64,000 bases of DNA, from positions 32,293 through 96,292 of IMG/VR virus record IMGVR_UViG_3300050138_000571, one strand, 5' to 3'. Below, piece by piece: positions 49,468-57,306 of the stretch (positions are counted from its first letter, which is position 1; the number at the start of each line of letters is the position of its first letter). The position numbers and the translations under genes are program-made. Origin of the DNA: a virus. Under the pieces are notes generated by a model. The model ran no database searches. It was given only the letters and a program-made list of their open reading frames with translations, and was not told the DNA's origin.

Positions 49468-49782
49468 ATGGGCAACAGCGCGGCCGCGAAAATGTTCTGG
49501 GGGTTCCCTGTCGAGGACGAGGACGTCAAGGGGAAGCTCGAAAACTGGGCCGAAAAGTACGCCGCCGCCAAGGGCGTCGCGGCGCCAGAGGGCGAGTACG
49601 ACCGCGACAAGTACCGGGCATATCTGGACGAGAAGGCGCCCGTAATGAAGGCGAAGATGGAGAAAGAACATGCGCGGCAGATCACCGAAATTCGAGCCCA
49701 TTACGAGGCCGAATTGGCGATGGCGAGAAATGCTTGCAGGTCGAGCAGGCCTTCATCGGCTATCTCTCTCCTGCGTCTGTAA
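49468..49782 (+). CDS. Hypothetical helical protein
   Basis: A 104-residue protein with an acidic helical core (residues 15-85). The last 15 residues become Ser/Arg-rich, and an overlapping frame carries on to the next motif. A small frameshift near 49730 is therefore possible. Confidence 0.55.
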   Translation: MGNSAAAKMFWGFPVEDEDVKGKLENWAEKYAAAKGVAAPEGEYDRDKYRAYLDEKAPVMKAKMEKEHARQITEIRAHYEAELAMARNACRSSRPSSAISLLRL

Positions 49783-49963
49783 GATCCGGCGCCTTCACAA
49801 GAAAGACTGCCAGTTCCGTCGCGCAGCCACATGTTCAGTCGCCATCCCCTGCGAGCCCCACGGCCGCGACACCTGCCCGATCTGCGACAAGTGCACCTGC
49901 AAATCCGCCACGGCTCAAAAGCAGGAAACCGCGCTCCAGCATCCGCGCAAGCGTTCGCTATAG
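49730..49963 (+). CDS. Possible Cys-rich small protein
   Basis: A 77-residue frame from ATG 49730, overlapping the previous gene by 53 bp. It contains IPCEPHGRDTCPICDKCTC, a plausible metal-binding cluster, and ends in RKRSL with the stop inside the class A motif, as six other genes do. An alternative reading has no gene here. Another frame over the same stretch is Pro/Ala/Ser-rich. Confidence 0.35.
   Translation: MLAGRAGLHRLSLSCVCKIRRLHKKDCQFRRAATCSVAIPCEPHGRDTCPICDKCTCKSATAQKQETALQHPRKRSL
49951..49963 (+). promoter_or_regulatory. Class A motif
   Basis: GCGTTCGCTATAG, 7 nt (ACCGATC) before the ATG of the SMR-like gene. Confidence 0.8.
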
Positions 49964-49970
49964 ACCGATC

Positions 49971-50294
49971 ATGACGTGGCCCCTCCTGCTCCTTGGCTTC
50001 CTGGGCGCGGGACTCTCTTCGGCCGCAGACGTCGTTCTCGTCAAGGCTGTCAAATACCCGCAGCAGACGTTGTGGATGGTGCTGGTAGGATCGGTGCTGC
50101 TCGGACTCGGGGGCCCCATCTGGTACGCGATGTCCAGGCTCTCCGGAGGCAAGTACGTAGAGCCCGCGATTGCCTGGACCATGGCCTCCACGATCACGGT
50201 CATCGTCGCGGTCACGATCTGCGACGGAAGCCAGTCCCCGCGGCAGTGGATAGGCTTTGCCCTGATCCTGGTCGGGGCTTTGGTGCGCGGGTAA
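49971..50294 (+). CDS. Four-helix membrane protein, SMR/DMT-like
   Basis: A 107-residue protein with four hydrophobic segments at about 3-22, 34-54, 62-83 and 90-106. Size and topology match small multidrug-resistance transporters (WPLLLLGFLGAGLSSAADVV; KYPQQTLWMVLVGSVLL). The key membrane Glu of EmrE (residue 14) is not obvious; an Asp lies at residue 20. Its role in a phage is unknown. Confidence 0.6.
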   Translation: MTWPLLLLGFLGAGLSSAADVVLVKAVKYPQQTLWMVLVGSVLLGLGGPIWYAMSRLSGGKYVEPAIAWTMASTITVIVAVTICDGSQSPRQWIGFALILVGALVRG

Positions 50295-50295
50295 C

Positions 50296-50307
50296 CGTTC
50301 GCTATAG
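50296..50307 (+). promoter_or_regulatory. Class A motif
   Basis: CGTTCGCTATAG with spacer GCAGATC before ATG 50315; it follows the previous TAA by 1 nt. Confidence 0.8.
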
Positions 50308-50314
50308 GCAGATC

Positions 50315-50803
50315 ATGACTCTTCTTGTAGCCGGCATCGTCTCCTTGTTGGTCTGGGCACTGGGATTGGGGCTCGGGTTCGGGCTCAGTGGCTTCATCCA
50401 CCTGTTCCTGGTCGCCGCCGTCGTGTTTCTTCTGTTCTGGGTTGTTCGTGGGCCCGACATCCCCTGGGAAAGTGCGGCGTCCAATACCGACTTGCGCTGG
50501 GGTGCCGCGCTCGCAGGGGTCGACCAACTGTCTGAGGAGCTAGACGCGGCCGAGGAACTGGCCGATGAACTAGAAGATGAACTAGCCGTAGCCGAAGCCC
50601 GCATCGTGGAGCTGGAGGCCCGACTCGGTCCCAAGCCCTGGTGCCCCGAGTGCGGCCACCCTTTGGCGTCCTTTCACGAAATCATTGGGTGCCAGCACCT
50701 GATCCCTGTCTACGTCAACAAGAGACTCTTGCTGCACGACAAATGCCGCTGCCGCTGCAAGAAAGTGTCCCAGACCGCGACCTACCCGGGCTGGGTCCTG
50801 TAA
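50315..50803 (+). CDS. lmo0937-like membrane protein with coiled coil and zinc ribbon
   Basis: A 162-residue protein. Two membrane helices (residues 3-25 and 28-45, LGLGFGLSGFIHLFLVAAVVFLLF) match the small lmo0937-type family. A Leu/Glu-rich coiled coil (65-105) follows, then PWCPECGHPL and CRCRC, a zinc-ribbon-like end. This fusion of three parts is unusual. Function unknown. Confidence 0.65.
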   Translation: MTLLVAGIVSLLVWALGLGLGFGLSGFIHLFLVAAVVFLLFWVVRGPDIPWESAASNTDLRWGAALAGVDQLSEELDAAEELADELEDELAVAEARIVELEARLGPKPWCPECGHPLASFHEIIGCQHLIPVYVNKRLLLHDKCRCRCKKVSQTATYPGWVL

Positions 50804-50805
50804 TC

Positions 50806-51432
50806 ATGAGCCTCTGCGTTCACGATCGCAGCGACTGCTTGTGCGGTCGACCTTCGGCCGACCGGATCGATCTTGTGCTCCAGCTCGCCGAGATGAAGTT
50901 GAAGCTTGAAGCGGCCGAGGCGCGGGTTGCCGAGCTGGAGCGCGAGTACGCTTCCGCCGCCTCGGCCCAGGAGTCCCTCCACGACCGGATCGGGCAAGCC
51001 GTCACCCTGATGCGCGAAGAGGTCCCGAACCAGATCTGCGTCATGCGCGACCCGAAGGTTGGGATCAACCAGAGCGTCGACTGCGGGCAATGCTGGTACT
51101 GCCGTGTCCGCGCGTACGTCCGCGATTACGACACCCAAAAGATTCCGGACTACGCCAAGGACGCCGGGTATGTCGTCGATGGCGCAATCCATAGCTGGTT
51201 CGAGTTGACGTACGCCCAATACCTCACGATCCCAAGGACGGCTTTGCAGTCGATGCCGCTGGAGTGGCAGGACCGCTTCGTTCGCTGTCTCGAAGAGCTG
51301 GACGTCACCCTAGACTGGCGGCCTGAGGGTGGTCGGTACTGGGTAAAGCTGAAGGACAGCAAGGGTTGGAACATGTCCGACCCTCTGTGCGACTACGAGC
51401 GCGGACGCCGCCGATTGCCGAGGAATACATGA
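50806..51432 (+). CDS. Cys-containing hypothetical protein
   Basis: A 208-residue protein. The N-terminal CVHDRSDCLCG could bind zinc, followed by a coiled coil (25-75), then DCGQCWYCRVRAYVRDYD and a mixed C-terminus. It starts 2 nt after the preceding stop and overlaps the next gene. No family recognised. Confidence 0.6.
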   Translation: MSLCVHDRSDCLCGRPSADRIDLVLQLAEMKLKLEAAEARVAELEREYASAASAQESLHDRIGQAVTLMREEVPNQICVMRDPKVGINQSVDCGQCWYCRVRAYVRDYDTQKIPDYAKDAGYVVDGAIHSWFELTYAQYLTIPRTALQSMPLEWQDRFVRCLEELDVTLDWRPEGGRYWVKLKDSKGWNMSDPLCDYERGRRRLPRNT

Positions 51433-51554
51433 GTGGAATCTTCATCTTGGTCTACGGCCCCATCACGGTGACGGTCCTGTCCGTCGCCCTCGTGCGGCTA
51501 CTGGTAAGGCCGAAGCTGTACGTTCCCTGCGAGACGAAAGAAGGCGCCGAGTGA
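51429..51554 (+). CDS. 41-residue membrane protein
   Basis: One hydrophobic helix (GIFILVYGPITVTVLSVALV) then a short basic and acidic tail. It overlaps both neighbours by ATGA/GTGA-type junctions. Confidence 0.6.
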   Translation: MSGIFILVYGPITVTVLSVALVRLLVRPKLYVPCETKEGAE

Positions 51555-52297
51555 AGAATTACGAGAAGACTCGCCAGCAGCTCAAGGAAAGGGGCTGGCG
51601 CCGCAGCGACCGGACATCGGGAAGTGTCCACCAGGAGCGGTGGTATCCGCCGCCGCGACGCGGAGACAACTTCACTCTCCCCAATGCTATGTCGTACACA
51701 AAGGCCTGTGTGAGTGAGGGGATCACGCCCGCAGCTAACTCCAACCGCAGCGACCCGCGCCCGTCGTACAAGCGCAAGAAGACGATCCAGGCCAAGCACC
51801 TGGACACCCGCAAGATCCTGGAGTTCATCGTAGATCACTGCAAGAAGACGGGACACCTCTGGACCACGTTTTACGACCTGGAGGACGGGTTCCCGGACTG
51901 GGACAAGTATCCGGACAAAGTGATCCGGGCGAAGATGCGCTCGCTGGTCAAACAGGGCTACCTCAACGGGTGCAACTGTGGCTGCCGCGGCGACTTCGAG
52001 CCCCAGGGCCTCGCCTACTACTTCCTGAGCAAAAATCGCAGCCGAGACGACATCAAGCCCGGGTTCGCCATGCACGTCGACGGCCGCGCCCTGCGCGACA
52101 TGTGGTGGGAGGGCACCACGATGTGCGCGCAGTTCCACGATACCGGCGCCATCACCAAGTTCTATGGTGCCAACTTCAAGGACTACAGCATTGGCACCAT
52201 GCAGCCCGATGGCACGGCAACCATCACCGGCACCATTCAGCCCGCGACCATCGAGTTCATCTCGATCACTTTCGTCATCGACGACAAGAAACCATGA
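51551..52297 (+). CDS. Hypothetical protein, possible winged-helix part
   Basis: A 248-residue protein starting with GTG. A basic N-terminus (residues 1-80), a winged-helix-like segment (TRKILEFIVDHCKKTGHLWT, VIRAKMRSLVKQGYLNG), CNCGC and a beta-rich C-terminal domain (TATITGTIQPATIEFISITFV). A DNA-related role is possible. No family recognised. Confidence 0.6.
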   Translation: MKNYEKTRQQLKERGWRRSDRTSGSVHQERWYPPPRRGDNFTLPNAMSYTKACVSEGITPAANSNRSDPRPSYKRKKTIQAKHLDTRKILEFIVDHCKKTGHLWTTFYDLEDGFPDWDKYPDKVIRAKMRSLVKQGYLNGCNCGCRGDFEPQGLAYYFLSKNRSRDDIKPGFAMHVDGRALRDMWWEGTTMCAQFHDTGAITKFYGANFKDYSIGTMQPDGTATITGTIQPATIEFISITFVIDDKKP

Positions 52298-52548
52298 AGG
52301 CCGAGGCTTGCTCGTTCTGGTGCAGTAAATGCAAGATCGTTCACCCCGGGGAATGTCCGCCGGGCACATACCCGGACCCCGTTGCCGCCACCTGGCGCCA
52401 CGATTGGGAGGCGCTGCCGGTCATCGATCTGTCGAACGTAAGCGTGTGCAGGCGCTGCTTTCTTCGTCACCGCGACTCTCTTGTCGACGCTCTCTCGGGC
52501 CAGGGCAAACCACGACCAGTCGACGGCTGCCCCAAGAAGCCCGTTTGA
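52294..52548 (+). CDS. Cys-rich small protein
   Basis: An 84-residue protein with CSFWCSKCK and VCRRCFLRHRD pairs that could hold one zinc. ATGA overlap with the upstream gene. No family recognised. Confidence 0.6.
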   Translation: MKAEACSFWCSKCKIVHPGECPPGTYPDPVAATWRHDWEALPVIDLSNVSVCRRCFLRHRDSLVDALSGQGKPRPVDGCPKKPV

Positions 52549-52550
52549 GG

Positions 52551-52578
52551 TTGACAGCAAACCTAGATATGATATCGT
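52551..52578 (+). promoter_or_regulatory. Candidate sigma70-type promoter
   Basis: A perfect TTGACA (52551-52556), 16 nt spacing, then TATCGT (52573-52578). The expected start of transcription is at the ATG at 52586, giving a leaderless mRNA. Confidence 0.5.
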
Positions 52579-52585
52579 AGTCAAA

Positions 52586-52840
52586 ATGAGCGCCGCCAAG
52601 AACCTCACCGTCAAAGAGCTGATCGGACAGCTTCAGGGCCTGCTCTTCGAGGGCAAGATCAGCGAAGACTCCTGGGTCGCAACCGGCGGCTGCGACTGCA
52701 ACGGACTCGCGGGCGACGTCACCGTGATTGCTGGGGAGCGGGCGCCGGAGATCTACGTCTATGACGAGGACTGCGTCATCACCGACACCGTGACAGCGCC
52801 AGGCCCCGTCGCCTTCATCGGGAGATTCAAGAACAAATGA
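52586..52840 (+). CDS. Small hypothetical protein
   Basis: An 84-residue protein. The N-terminal helix (NLTVKELIGQLQGLLFEGKI) and GGCDCNG centre resemble many phage small proteins of unknown role. No Shine-Dalgarno sequence; a TTGACA promoter lies just upstream. Confidence 0.6.
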   Translation: MSAAKNLTVKELIGQLQGLLFEGKISEDSWVATGGCDCNGLAGDVTVIAGERAPEIYVYDEDCVITDTVTAPGPVAFIGRFKNK

Positions 52841-53652
52841 ACGACGTCAAGATCATCGACTTCGGATCCTCCCCGAAGAAGCGAGCGCCGGCTGCGGATT
52901 ACCCGTGGGTCAAGAGCCTCGGCTTCGGATCCGGCCCGTACCCGGGGCCGAACGGGCTCGTCACCTGCACCCAGCTCGATCACAGCGAGTACAAGGAGTC
53001 GACGAACCACTGGAACGCCTTGGAGTGGGTCGAAGAAAAGAAGGAGTGCAAGAAATGTGGGCGGCCACCGTACCAGGAATGGTTCAAGGCCATAAACTGG
53101 AAAAGCCGAGACATCGAGTACTGGCGCGAGATCTTCCGAACCGCCGCCGACGCCGAGCGCCGATACGATGGCGGCCTTCCGTTCTTCTATTTGTGGGAGT
53201 CGAAGCGCTGGGCCGGGGAACGCACGATCATCGGGGACCAGGACTATGATCCCGGACTTGAAGTCCTGAAAACGAATTCCGGTATGCAGTTCCGGACGAA
53301 GTCCGTGCTCACGCTTCTGCACCAGCGCTACAAAAACAGTTGGCGCGAGCAACACGGTCGTCCCGGGACCTTTACTCTGGCCCAGCACATCCGGCTATCG
53401 CGCTACGATCACCGACGTCCGAAGGCCAAGGAGAACCGCTACCTGGGCTTCGACAGCCTACTTCGTATGGAGCTGGATGAAATGGCCAAGGATCTTTCCT
53501 GCGTCGACAACTATCGTGTCGCCGACGTCAGCAAGCGCAAGGATATGCGACGGTACCGGAAGCAGCGGGACAGCGGATGTTGTGGGTCGGACGACAAAGA
53601 GGTCTCGATGATGGGCCGGAAGTTCATGATCGGGATCAATTTTGGGCACTAA
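52837..53652 (+). CDS. Hypothetical protein with CxxC motif
   Basis: A 271-residue protein rich in Tyr, Trp and Arg. ECKKCGRPPY lies near residue 70, and the basic C-terminal part (RKDMRRYRKQRDSGCCG) follows a helical region. ATGA overlap with the gene before. It is one of the larger unknowns of the right arm. Confidence 0.6.
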   Translation: MNDVKIIDFGSSPKKRAPAADYPWVKSLGFGSGPYPGPNGLVTCTQLDHSEYKESTNHWNALEWVEEKKECKKCGRPPYQEWFKAINWKSRDIEYWREIFRTAADAERRYDGGLPFFYLWESKRWAGERTIIGDQDYDPGLEVLKTNSGMQFRTKSVLTLLHQRYKNSWREQHGRPGTFTLAQHIRLSRYDHRRPKAKENRYLGFDSLLRMELDEMAKDLSCVDNYRVADVSKRKDMRRYRKQRDSGCCGSDDKEVSMMGRKFMIGINFGH

Positions 53653-53655
53653 CAG

Positions 53656-53862
53656 ATGACCAAAGCTGAACGGAAGAAGCACCGGAGCGAAGTTATACGG
53701 GGTGCCGCAAACTTGCTCAGGGCCGAGGCGGACAACGGCTCCGGCTGGCTCTACTACGGCATAGGCGACGGTCTCACTGATCTGAACGAGGAGACTGTAT
53801 CGTATCGACTCTCTGTCCTGGATCGGCTGGCAGCGTCCATCGAGCGCAAGGCAGGGATCTAG
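53656..53862 (+). CDS. Small hypothetical protein
   Basis: A 68-residue helical protein (SEVIRGAANLLRAEADNGSGW, SYRLSVLDRLAASIERKAG). Common phage small-protein pattern, function unknown. Confidence 0.6.
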   Translation: MTKAERKKHRSEVIRGAANLLRAEADNGSGWLYYGIGDGLTDLNEETVSYRLSVLDRLAASIERKAGI

Positions 53863-54120
53863 ATGGGATCGAACAACGGAAGCGGCTGGCCGCTCTACTT
53901 CTGGTGCGCAGCCTGCAAGAAGAGGCCAGGCTGGGGTCAACTCTCCGTGAGGCCGGGCCGGGAAGTCGTACGTACAGGGCGCACAAAATCTTACACCGGT
54001 GGCAATCTCGGAGTCCGCGGTCTCAACACCTTCCACGAGTACTGGTGCACGGACTGCGGTCACAGGGGCTGGAGCCGTCACGTCGACATAGCTAAGAGGC
54101 CGCTCGAAACAAAGTCCTGA
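53863..54120 (+). CDS. Zinc-ribbon-like small protein
   Basis: An 85-residue protein with CAACKK near the start and CTDCGHRG near the end, a two-knuckle zinc ribbon. ATG directly follows the preceding TAG. Function unknown. Confidence 0.6.
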   Translation: MGSNNGSGWPLYFWCAACKKRPGWGQLSVRPGREVVRTGRTKSYTGGNLGVRGLNTFHEYWCTDCGHRGWSRHVDIAKRPLETKS

Positions 54121-54122
54121 GG

Positions 54123-54135
54123 GCGTTCGCTATAG
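54123..54135 (+). promoter_or_regulatory. Class A motif
   Basis: GCGTTCGCTATAG with spacer GCTGGGT, 7 nt before ATG 54143. Confidence 0.8.
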
Positions 54136-54142
54136 GCTGGGT

Positions 54143-54355
54143 ATGGACACCAGCAGCGCACCGTTCCCGCACCCGACGCAAATGGACGACGGCATCCCGG
54201 TCGCCCTCGACGATGAGGAGCCGACGGTGGCCATCAAGAACGAGACCATCGAGGAGATCGGGCTCGAAGAGCAGCGCAAGCGCCATCTCCGGGAGGAAGC
54301 GGAGCGCATGCTGTACGAGGCCAACCTACAGCTCTGCGAGGGGCTGCTGGGATGA
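54143..54355 (+). CDS. Small acidic helical protein
   Basis: A 70-residue protein with an acidic centre and a C-terminal helix (EEQRKRHLREEAERMLYEAN). ATGA overlap with the next gene. Confidence 0.55.
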   Translation: MDTSSAPFPHPTQMDDGIPVALDDEEPTVAIKNETIEEIGLEEQRKRHLREEAERMLYEANLQLCEGLLG

Positions 54356-54600
54356 GCTGCGAGGCCAAGACCTGCGTACTCGACGTACTGGAGCCTGTCT
54401 TCGGTGACGAAGCCGGCAACATCGCCATGAGCTTTACCTGCTTCCCGGCGAGCTGCGACGTAGCCAGCGAGCAAGGACGGAAGCTGGTCGAGCGCGTTGC
54501 AGTCGTTGGGAAGGTGGCCGCCCTCGCCGAGGTCCAGGACGAGATCGACGCCCAGTTTGCGGAAATAGTGGCCAAGGGGAGATTCGATGCCGATGAGTGA
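54352..54600 (+). CDS. Small hypothetical protein
   Basis: An 82-residue protein with Cys3, Cys8, Cys30 and Cys35 and a helical acidic second half. Function unknown. Confidence 0.55.
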   Translation: MSCEAKTCVLDVLEPVFGDEAGNIAMSFTCFPASCDVASEQGRKLVERVAVVGKVAALAEVQDEIDAQFAEIVAKGRFDADE

Positions 54601-55084
54601 CGAGCTTCGTGACCGCGCCCGGAAGCTGTTCCGGACACCGTTCAAATACGCGGGCGGCTACATCTGGGACGACGACGGCGAGATGCTTGCGGACAACCAC
54701 GTCGGCTTCGACGCCCCGGGCGCGACCCTCCGTGTGCGCGGATGGGGCAGGCTCGGCTACATCGCGAAGTCGCCCAAAGAAGCGGCGGCGCTCCAGGACG
54801 CCTACGGCGAGCTGATCGCGGAGGCGCTGACGGCCCACTTCAGGAAGAGAACCAACGCGGTATTGATCCCCGAAGACAAGCTGAAGGAGCTTCAGGACGA
54901 GCGCGACCACCTCACGAAAGACCTGGCAGAGGCTCGCGATCTGCTACAGACCGCGGCCACGTTTCTGAGTTGCGATCCAAGTTCCGTCGACGCAGCGGTT
55001 GTCAGAGAGTTCGGGATGCTATCGGAGGATACCCGTAGCCTGCTCGCGCTCATCACCGCCTTCTTGCCCCCAAAGACGAAATGA
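54587..55084 (+). CDS. Hypothetical protein with coiled coil
   Basis: A 165-residue protein. ATG 54587 (GGGGAG upstream) or 54593. A beta-rich first half (GGYIWDDDGEMLADNH, GATLRVRGWGRLGYI) is followed by helices. It overlaps the previous gene by 14 bp. Confidence 0.6.
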   Translation: MPMSDELRDRARKLFRTPFKYAGGYIWDDDGEMLADNHVGFDAPGATLRVRGWGRLGYIAKSPKEAAALQDAYGELIAEALTAHFRKRTNAVLIPEDKLKELQDERDHLTKDLAEARDLLQTAATFLSCDPSSVDAAVVREFGMLSEDTRSLLALITAFLPPKTK

Positions 55085-55350
55085 GCACCGTACGTGAGGC
55101 GATTCGCAATCGCTGCGAACACATTCTTCTGTCGAAGGTAGACGAATCGACCAGGCGAGCGATCGGATCATGGGTGGCTAAGATCGTTGCCGCATCAGGC
55201 GTTGCGAACGTCACCATCGAGGCCGCATACGATCCGATCGATCAAACCAGAATAGCTCTCGTCTGGCACGGCCCGGAGTTCGACCTGTCGCCCGCGGAGG
55301 CAAATCGCATCTTGGAGCGCGCCCTGCCGGAAGGGTTTCGGCTAGCATGA
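55081..55350 (+). CDS. Small hypothetical protein
   Basis: An 89-residue alpha/beta protein (STRRAIGSWVAKIVAASG, VTIEAAYDP, RIALVWHG). ATGA junctions on both sides. Confidence 0.55.
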   Translation: MSTVREAIRNRCEHILLSKVDESTRRAIGSWVAKIVAASGVANVTIEAAYDPIDQTRIALVWHGPEFDLSPAEANRILERALPEGFRLA

Positions 55351-55583
55351 ACACCGACTTCGAGACCGACTGCCTTCATTGGCGCAATCGGCTTCTGACG
55401 GGAAAGCTCGCCCATTGGTGTGGGCAATGGGACGACCTCCCGGTCGACGAGACCACGATCGAGATCGAGTGCTGTACATGCTTCACCGCGGAAGAGCGGG
55501 CGCCCGTCCAGGACATCATTGACGCCACGATCCTCGCCTTTCGCAGGGGCGACCCGACCGACGAGCTTTGTGAGGCCCAATGA
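55347..55583 (+). CDS. Small hypothetical protein
   Basis: A 78-residue acidic protein with ECCTCF in the centre. ATGA junctions on both sides. Function unknown. Confidence 0.55.
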   Translation: MNTDFETDCLHWRNRLLTGKLAHWCGQWDDLPVDETTIEIECCTCFTAEERAPVQDIIDATILAFRRGDPTDELCEAQ

Positions 55584-55960
55584 CTAATCCACAGATCATA
55601 GCTTTTCAGGAAACCTGTCGCGCAACGCATGTCGCGTGGGTCAAGTATTTCACTCAGCACCCGGACCAGCACAAGCGAGCGCTCACGGGCCTGGTGGGGA
55701 CCAAGCGCCAACACGAACGCCTGATCAAGAGCTACGACGCATCGATCCGAGCCCTGAGGCTACTACCTTCCCGATCGGGAAGAAAAGTCGCCGAGACAGC
55801 CCATGGGCGTCCCGATCTTCCCGATCGGGACGCCCGATGTTCCCGATCGGGAAGCCCGATGTTCTGCGAGCACGCCAACGAGGTGCCGCAGGTCTGCCCG
55901 TGTACGGGACCCGACTGCTACTGCAAAACCCACACCTGCAAAGATCGGGGGCAGTTCTGA
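55580..55960 (+). CDS. Hypothetical protein carrying the palindrome cluster
   Basis: A 126-residue protein. Residues 1-60 are helical and charged. Residues 62-95 are translated from three CCCGATCGGG palindromes (LPSRSGR, RPDLPDRDARCSRSGSP) and look like an insertion. The end (CEHANEVPQVCPCTGPDCYCKTHTC) is Cys-rich. An inner ATG at 55859 could give the Cys-rich part alone as a 33-residue peptide. Confidence 0.5.
   Translation: MTNPQIIAFQETCRATHVAWVKYFTQHPDQHKRALTGLVGTKRQHERLIKSYDASIRALRLLPSRSGRKVAETAHGRPDLPDRDARCSRSGSPMFCEHANEVPQVCPCTGPDCYCKTHTCKDRGQF
55767..55853 (+). repeat. Cluster of three TCCCGATCGGGA palindromes
   Basis: Copies are centred at about 55774, 55824 and 55846; the first extends to the 16-bp palindrome CTTCCCGATCGGGAAG. 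The middle one lies in a hairpin with 12-bp arms (GGGCGTCCCGAT at 55805 and its inverse at 55824, 7-nt loop). They resemble repeated dimeric operator sites or a small inserted palindromic element. Confidence 0.75.
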
Positions 55961-56280
55961 TGTGGTTCGGACCCCGACTGAAGTTCGCGCGGGCCAGAGT
56001 CAAACTGGAGGACGCAGCCGCGCTCGTCTACACGAATTGGGGCGGAGATCGTTGGGGGCATTCCGTCTACTGCAGCCCCGTCGATTACTGGTCGCATCGG
56101 CACTCGCCTGAGACTGTCTTCGCGCTCCTGCCATTGCTCGGGTCGCTCTGGAAAGAGATGTTGAAGGACCGGAGGGCGGACGAGCCGGTCTACGTCTCCC
56201 GATTCGTCCTGCGCCCACACGATGCAGTCCCCGAGGGTGAGGTGTGGTTGGTTCCAGACGAGTTCCTGGGTTCGCTATAG
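55960..56280 (+). CDS. Hypothetical protein ending in class A motif
   Basis: A 106-residue protein (ATG overlapping the preceding TGA by one base). Aromatic and basic, with VYCSPVDYWSHRH in the middle. It ends in GSL with the stop inside the class A motif. No family recognised. Confidence 0.55.
   Translation: MWFGPRLKFARARVKLEDAAALVYTNWGGDRWGHSVYCSPVDYWSHRHSPETVFALLPLLGSLWKEMLKDRRADEPVYVSRFVLRPHDAVPEGEVWLVPDEFLGSL
56268..56280 (+). promoter_or_regulatory. Class A motif overlapping a stop codon
   Basis: GGGTTCGCTATAG, a variant with GG for GC; TAG is the upstream stop and ATG follows after GTCAGAC. Confidence 0.8.
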
Positions 56281-56287
56281 GTCAGAC

Positions 56288-56827
56288 ATGATTACGACAA
56301 CGAGCCCCGTCACCGCGAGTTGGTTCGCGGCGGAGAAGCACAAAGGCCAGAAGTACGGCAATCTGCCCTACATCTACCACCTAGTGCAGGCTGTGAGCTG
56401 TCTGGAGAACAGCATCCTGAGCCTGCCGGCCCTGCGCTTCTACGACCACGACGTGTTGCGCTCTGCGGTCTGGTTGCACGATGTGGTTGAAGATACGGAG
56501 ACGTCCATTTTTGAGCTGAGCAAGCTCTTCGATCCTCGTGTCGTGGAGCTTGTCGACGCCGTCACCGACGGCCCGGGCAAGAACCGCAGCGAGCGCAAAG
56601 CGCCGATGTACAGGAAGGTGCGCGCGATCGGGACTCCGGCGCTCGCCGTCAAGCTCGCCGACCGCCTCGCCAACGCCCTCGTCTGCGGCCTCTCCAAAGA
56701 GAAGGGCCGGATGCTGGAAATGTATCAGAAGGAGCAGCACCACTTCGAGGAGGAACTGCGCTCGATCGATCCCGGCCTCATCCCGGCCTGGAACGAGCTG
56801 CGCCACCACCTGGGGCTTCCGATATGA
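56288..56827 (+). CDS. HD-domain hydrolase, RelA/SpoT (MESH1)-like
   Basis: A 179-residue protein. His31 (YIYHLVQAV), His64-Asp65 with Glu68-Asp69 (WLHDVVEDT) and Asp125 (KLADRLAN) match the metal-binding HD set of ppGpp hydrolases. It is the size of stand-alone small alarmone hydrolases and has no synthetase domain. It could remove (p)ppGpp or a related nucleotide during infection. It heads an operon with the YkgJ-like and BCS1-like genes. Confidence 0.75.
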   Translation: MITTTSPVTASWFAAEKHKGQKYGNLPYIYHLVQAVSCLENSILSLPALRFYDHDVLRSAVWLHDVVEDTETSIFELSKLFDPRVVELVDAVTDGPGKNRSERKAPMYRKVRAIGTPALAVKLADRLANALVCGLSKEKGRMLEMYQKEQHHFEEELRSIDPGLIPAWNELRHHLGLPI

Positions 56828-57306
56828 GCTGTGAACACAACAACCGCTGCTCCGGGGATTGCTGCAAGCGATTCTACCTGCCCTTCTCTCCGGACCAGCT
56901 CAAGACGATGGCGGAAACGGGCGACCACCCGCATAACAAGGAAGAGATCGTCTTCGTCGCCGACATGGTGATCCCGATCGAGGCAGCGAAGGACGCCAAA
57001 GAAGGCGTCGACGGTGGGCCGCCCCCACAAACCGGCCACTACTACACCTGCCGTCACCATGACGCTGCTACCGGCAACTGTACCACCTACGAGACCCGGC
57101 CTCGCGTCTGTCGCGACTTTCCCTTCTACGGCGCCGGGTACCGCAACCGATGCCGGTACAAGACCTGCACCTGGGAGGAAGCGCGCAACCCTCCGGTCGC
57201 GATGGATCGCCAAAGCCTAATCAGGAAGCTTCCCCGAAGCCTTGAACCCTGCAACAAGGCCCTCGAAGTTACACAGGCCGACTGTTCCGGCCAGGTGGCA
57301 GTGTAA
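56824..57306 (+). CDS. YkgJ-like Cys-cluster protein
   Basis: A 160-residue protein. CSGDCCKRFYLPF near the N-terminus, YTCRHHDAATGNCTTYETRPRVCRDFPF in the middle and further Cys residues fit the YkgJ family, thought to bind zinc or an iron-sulfur cluster. The biochemical role of the family is unsettled. ATGA overlap with the HD gene. Confidence 0.7.
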   Translation: MSCEHNNRCSGDCCKRFYLPFSPDQLKTMAETGDHPHNKEEIVFVADMVIPIEAAKDAKEGVDGGPPPQTGHYYTCRHHDAATGNCTTYETRPRVCRDFPFYGAGYRNRCRYKTCTWEEARNPPVAMDRQSLIRKLPRSLEPCNKALEVTQADCSGQVAV

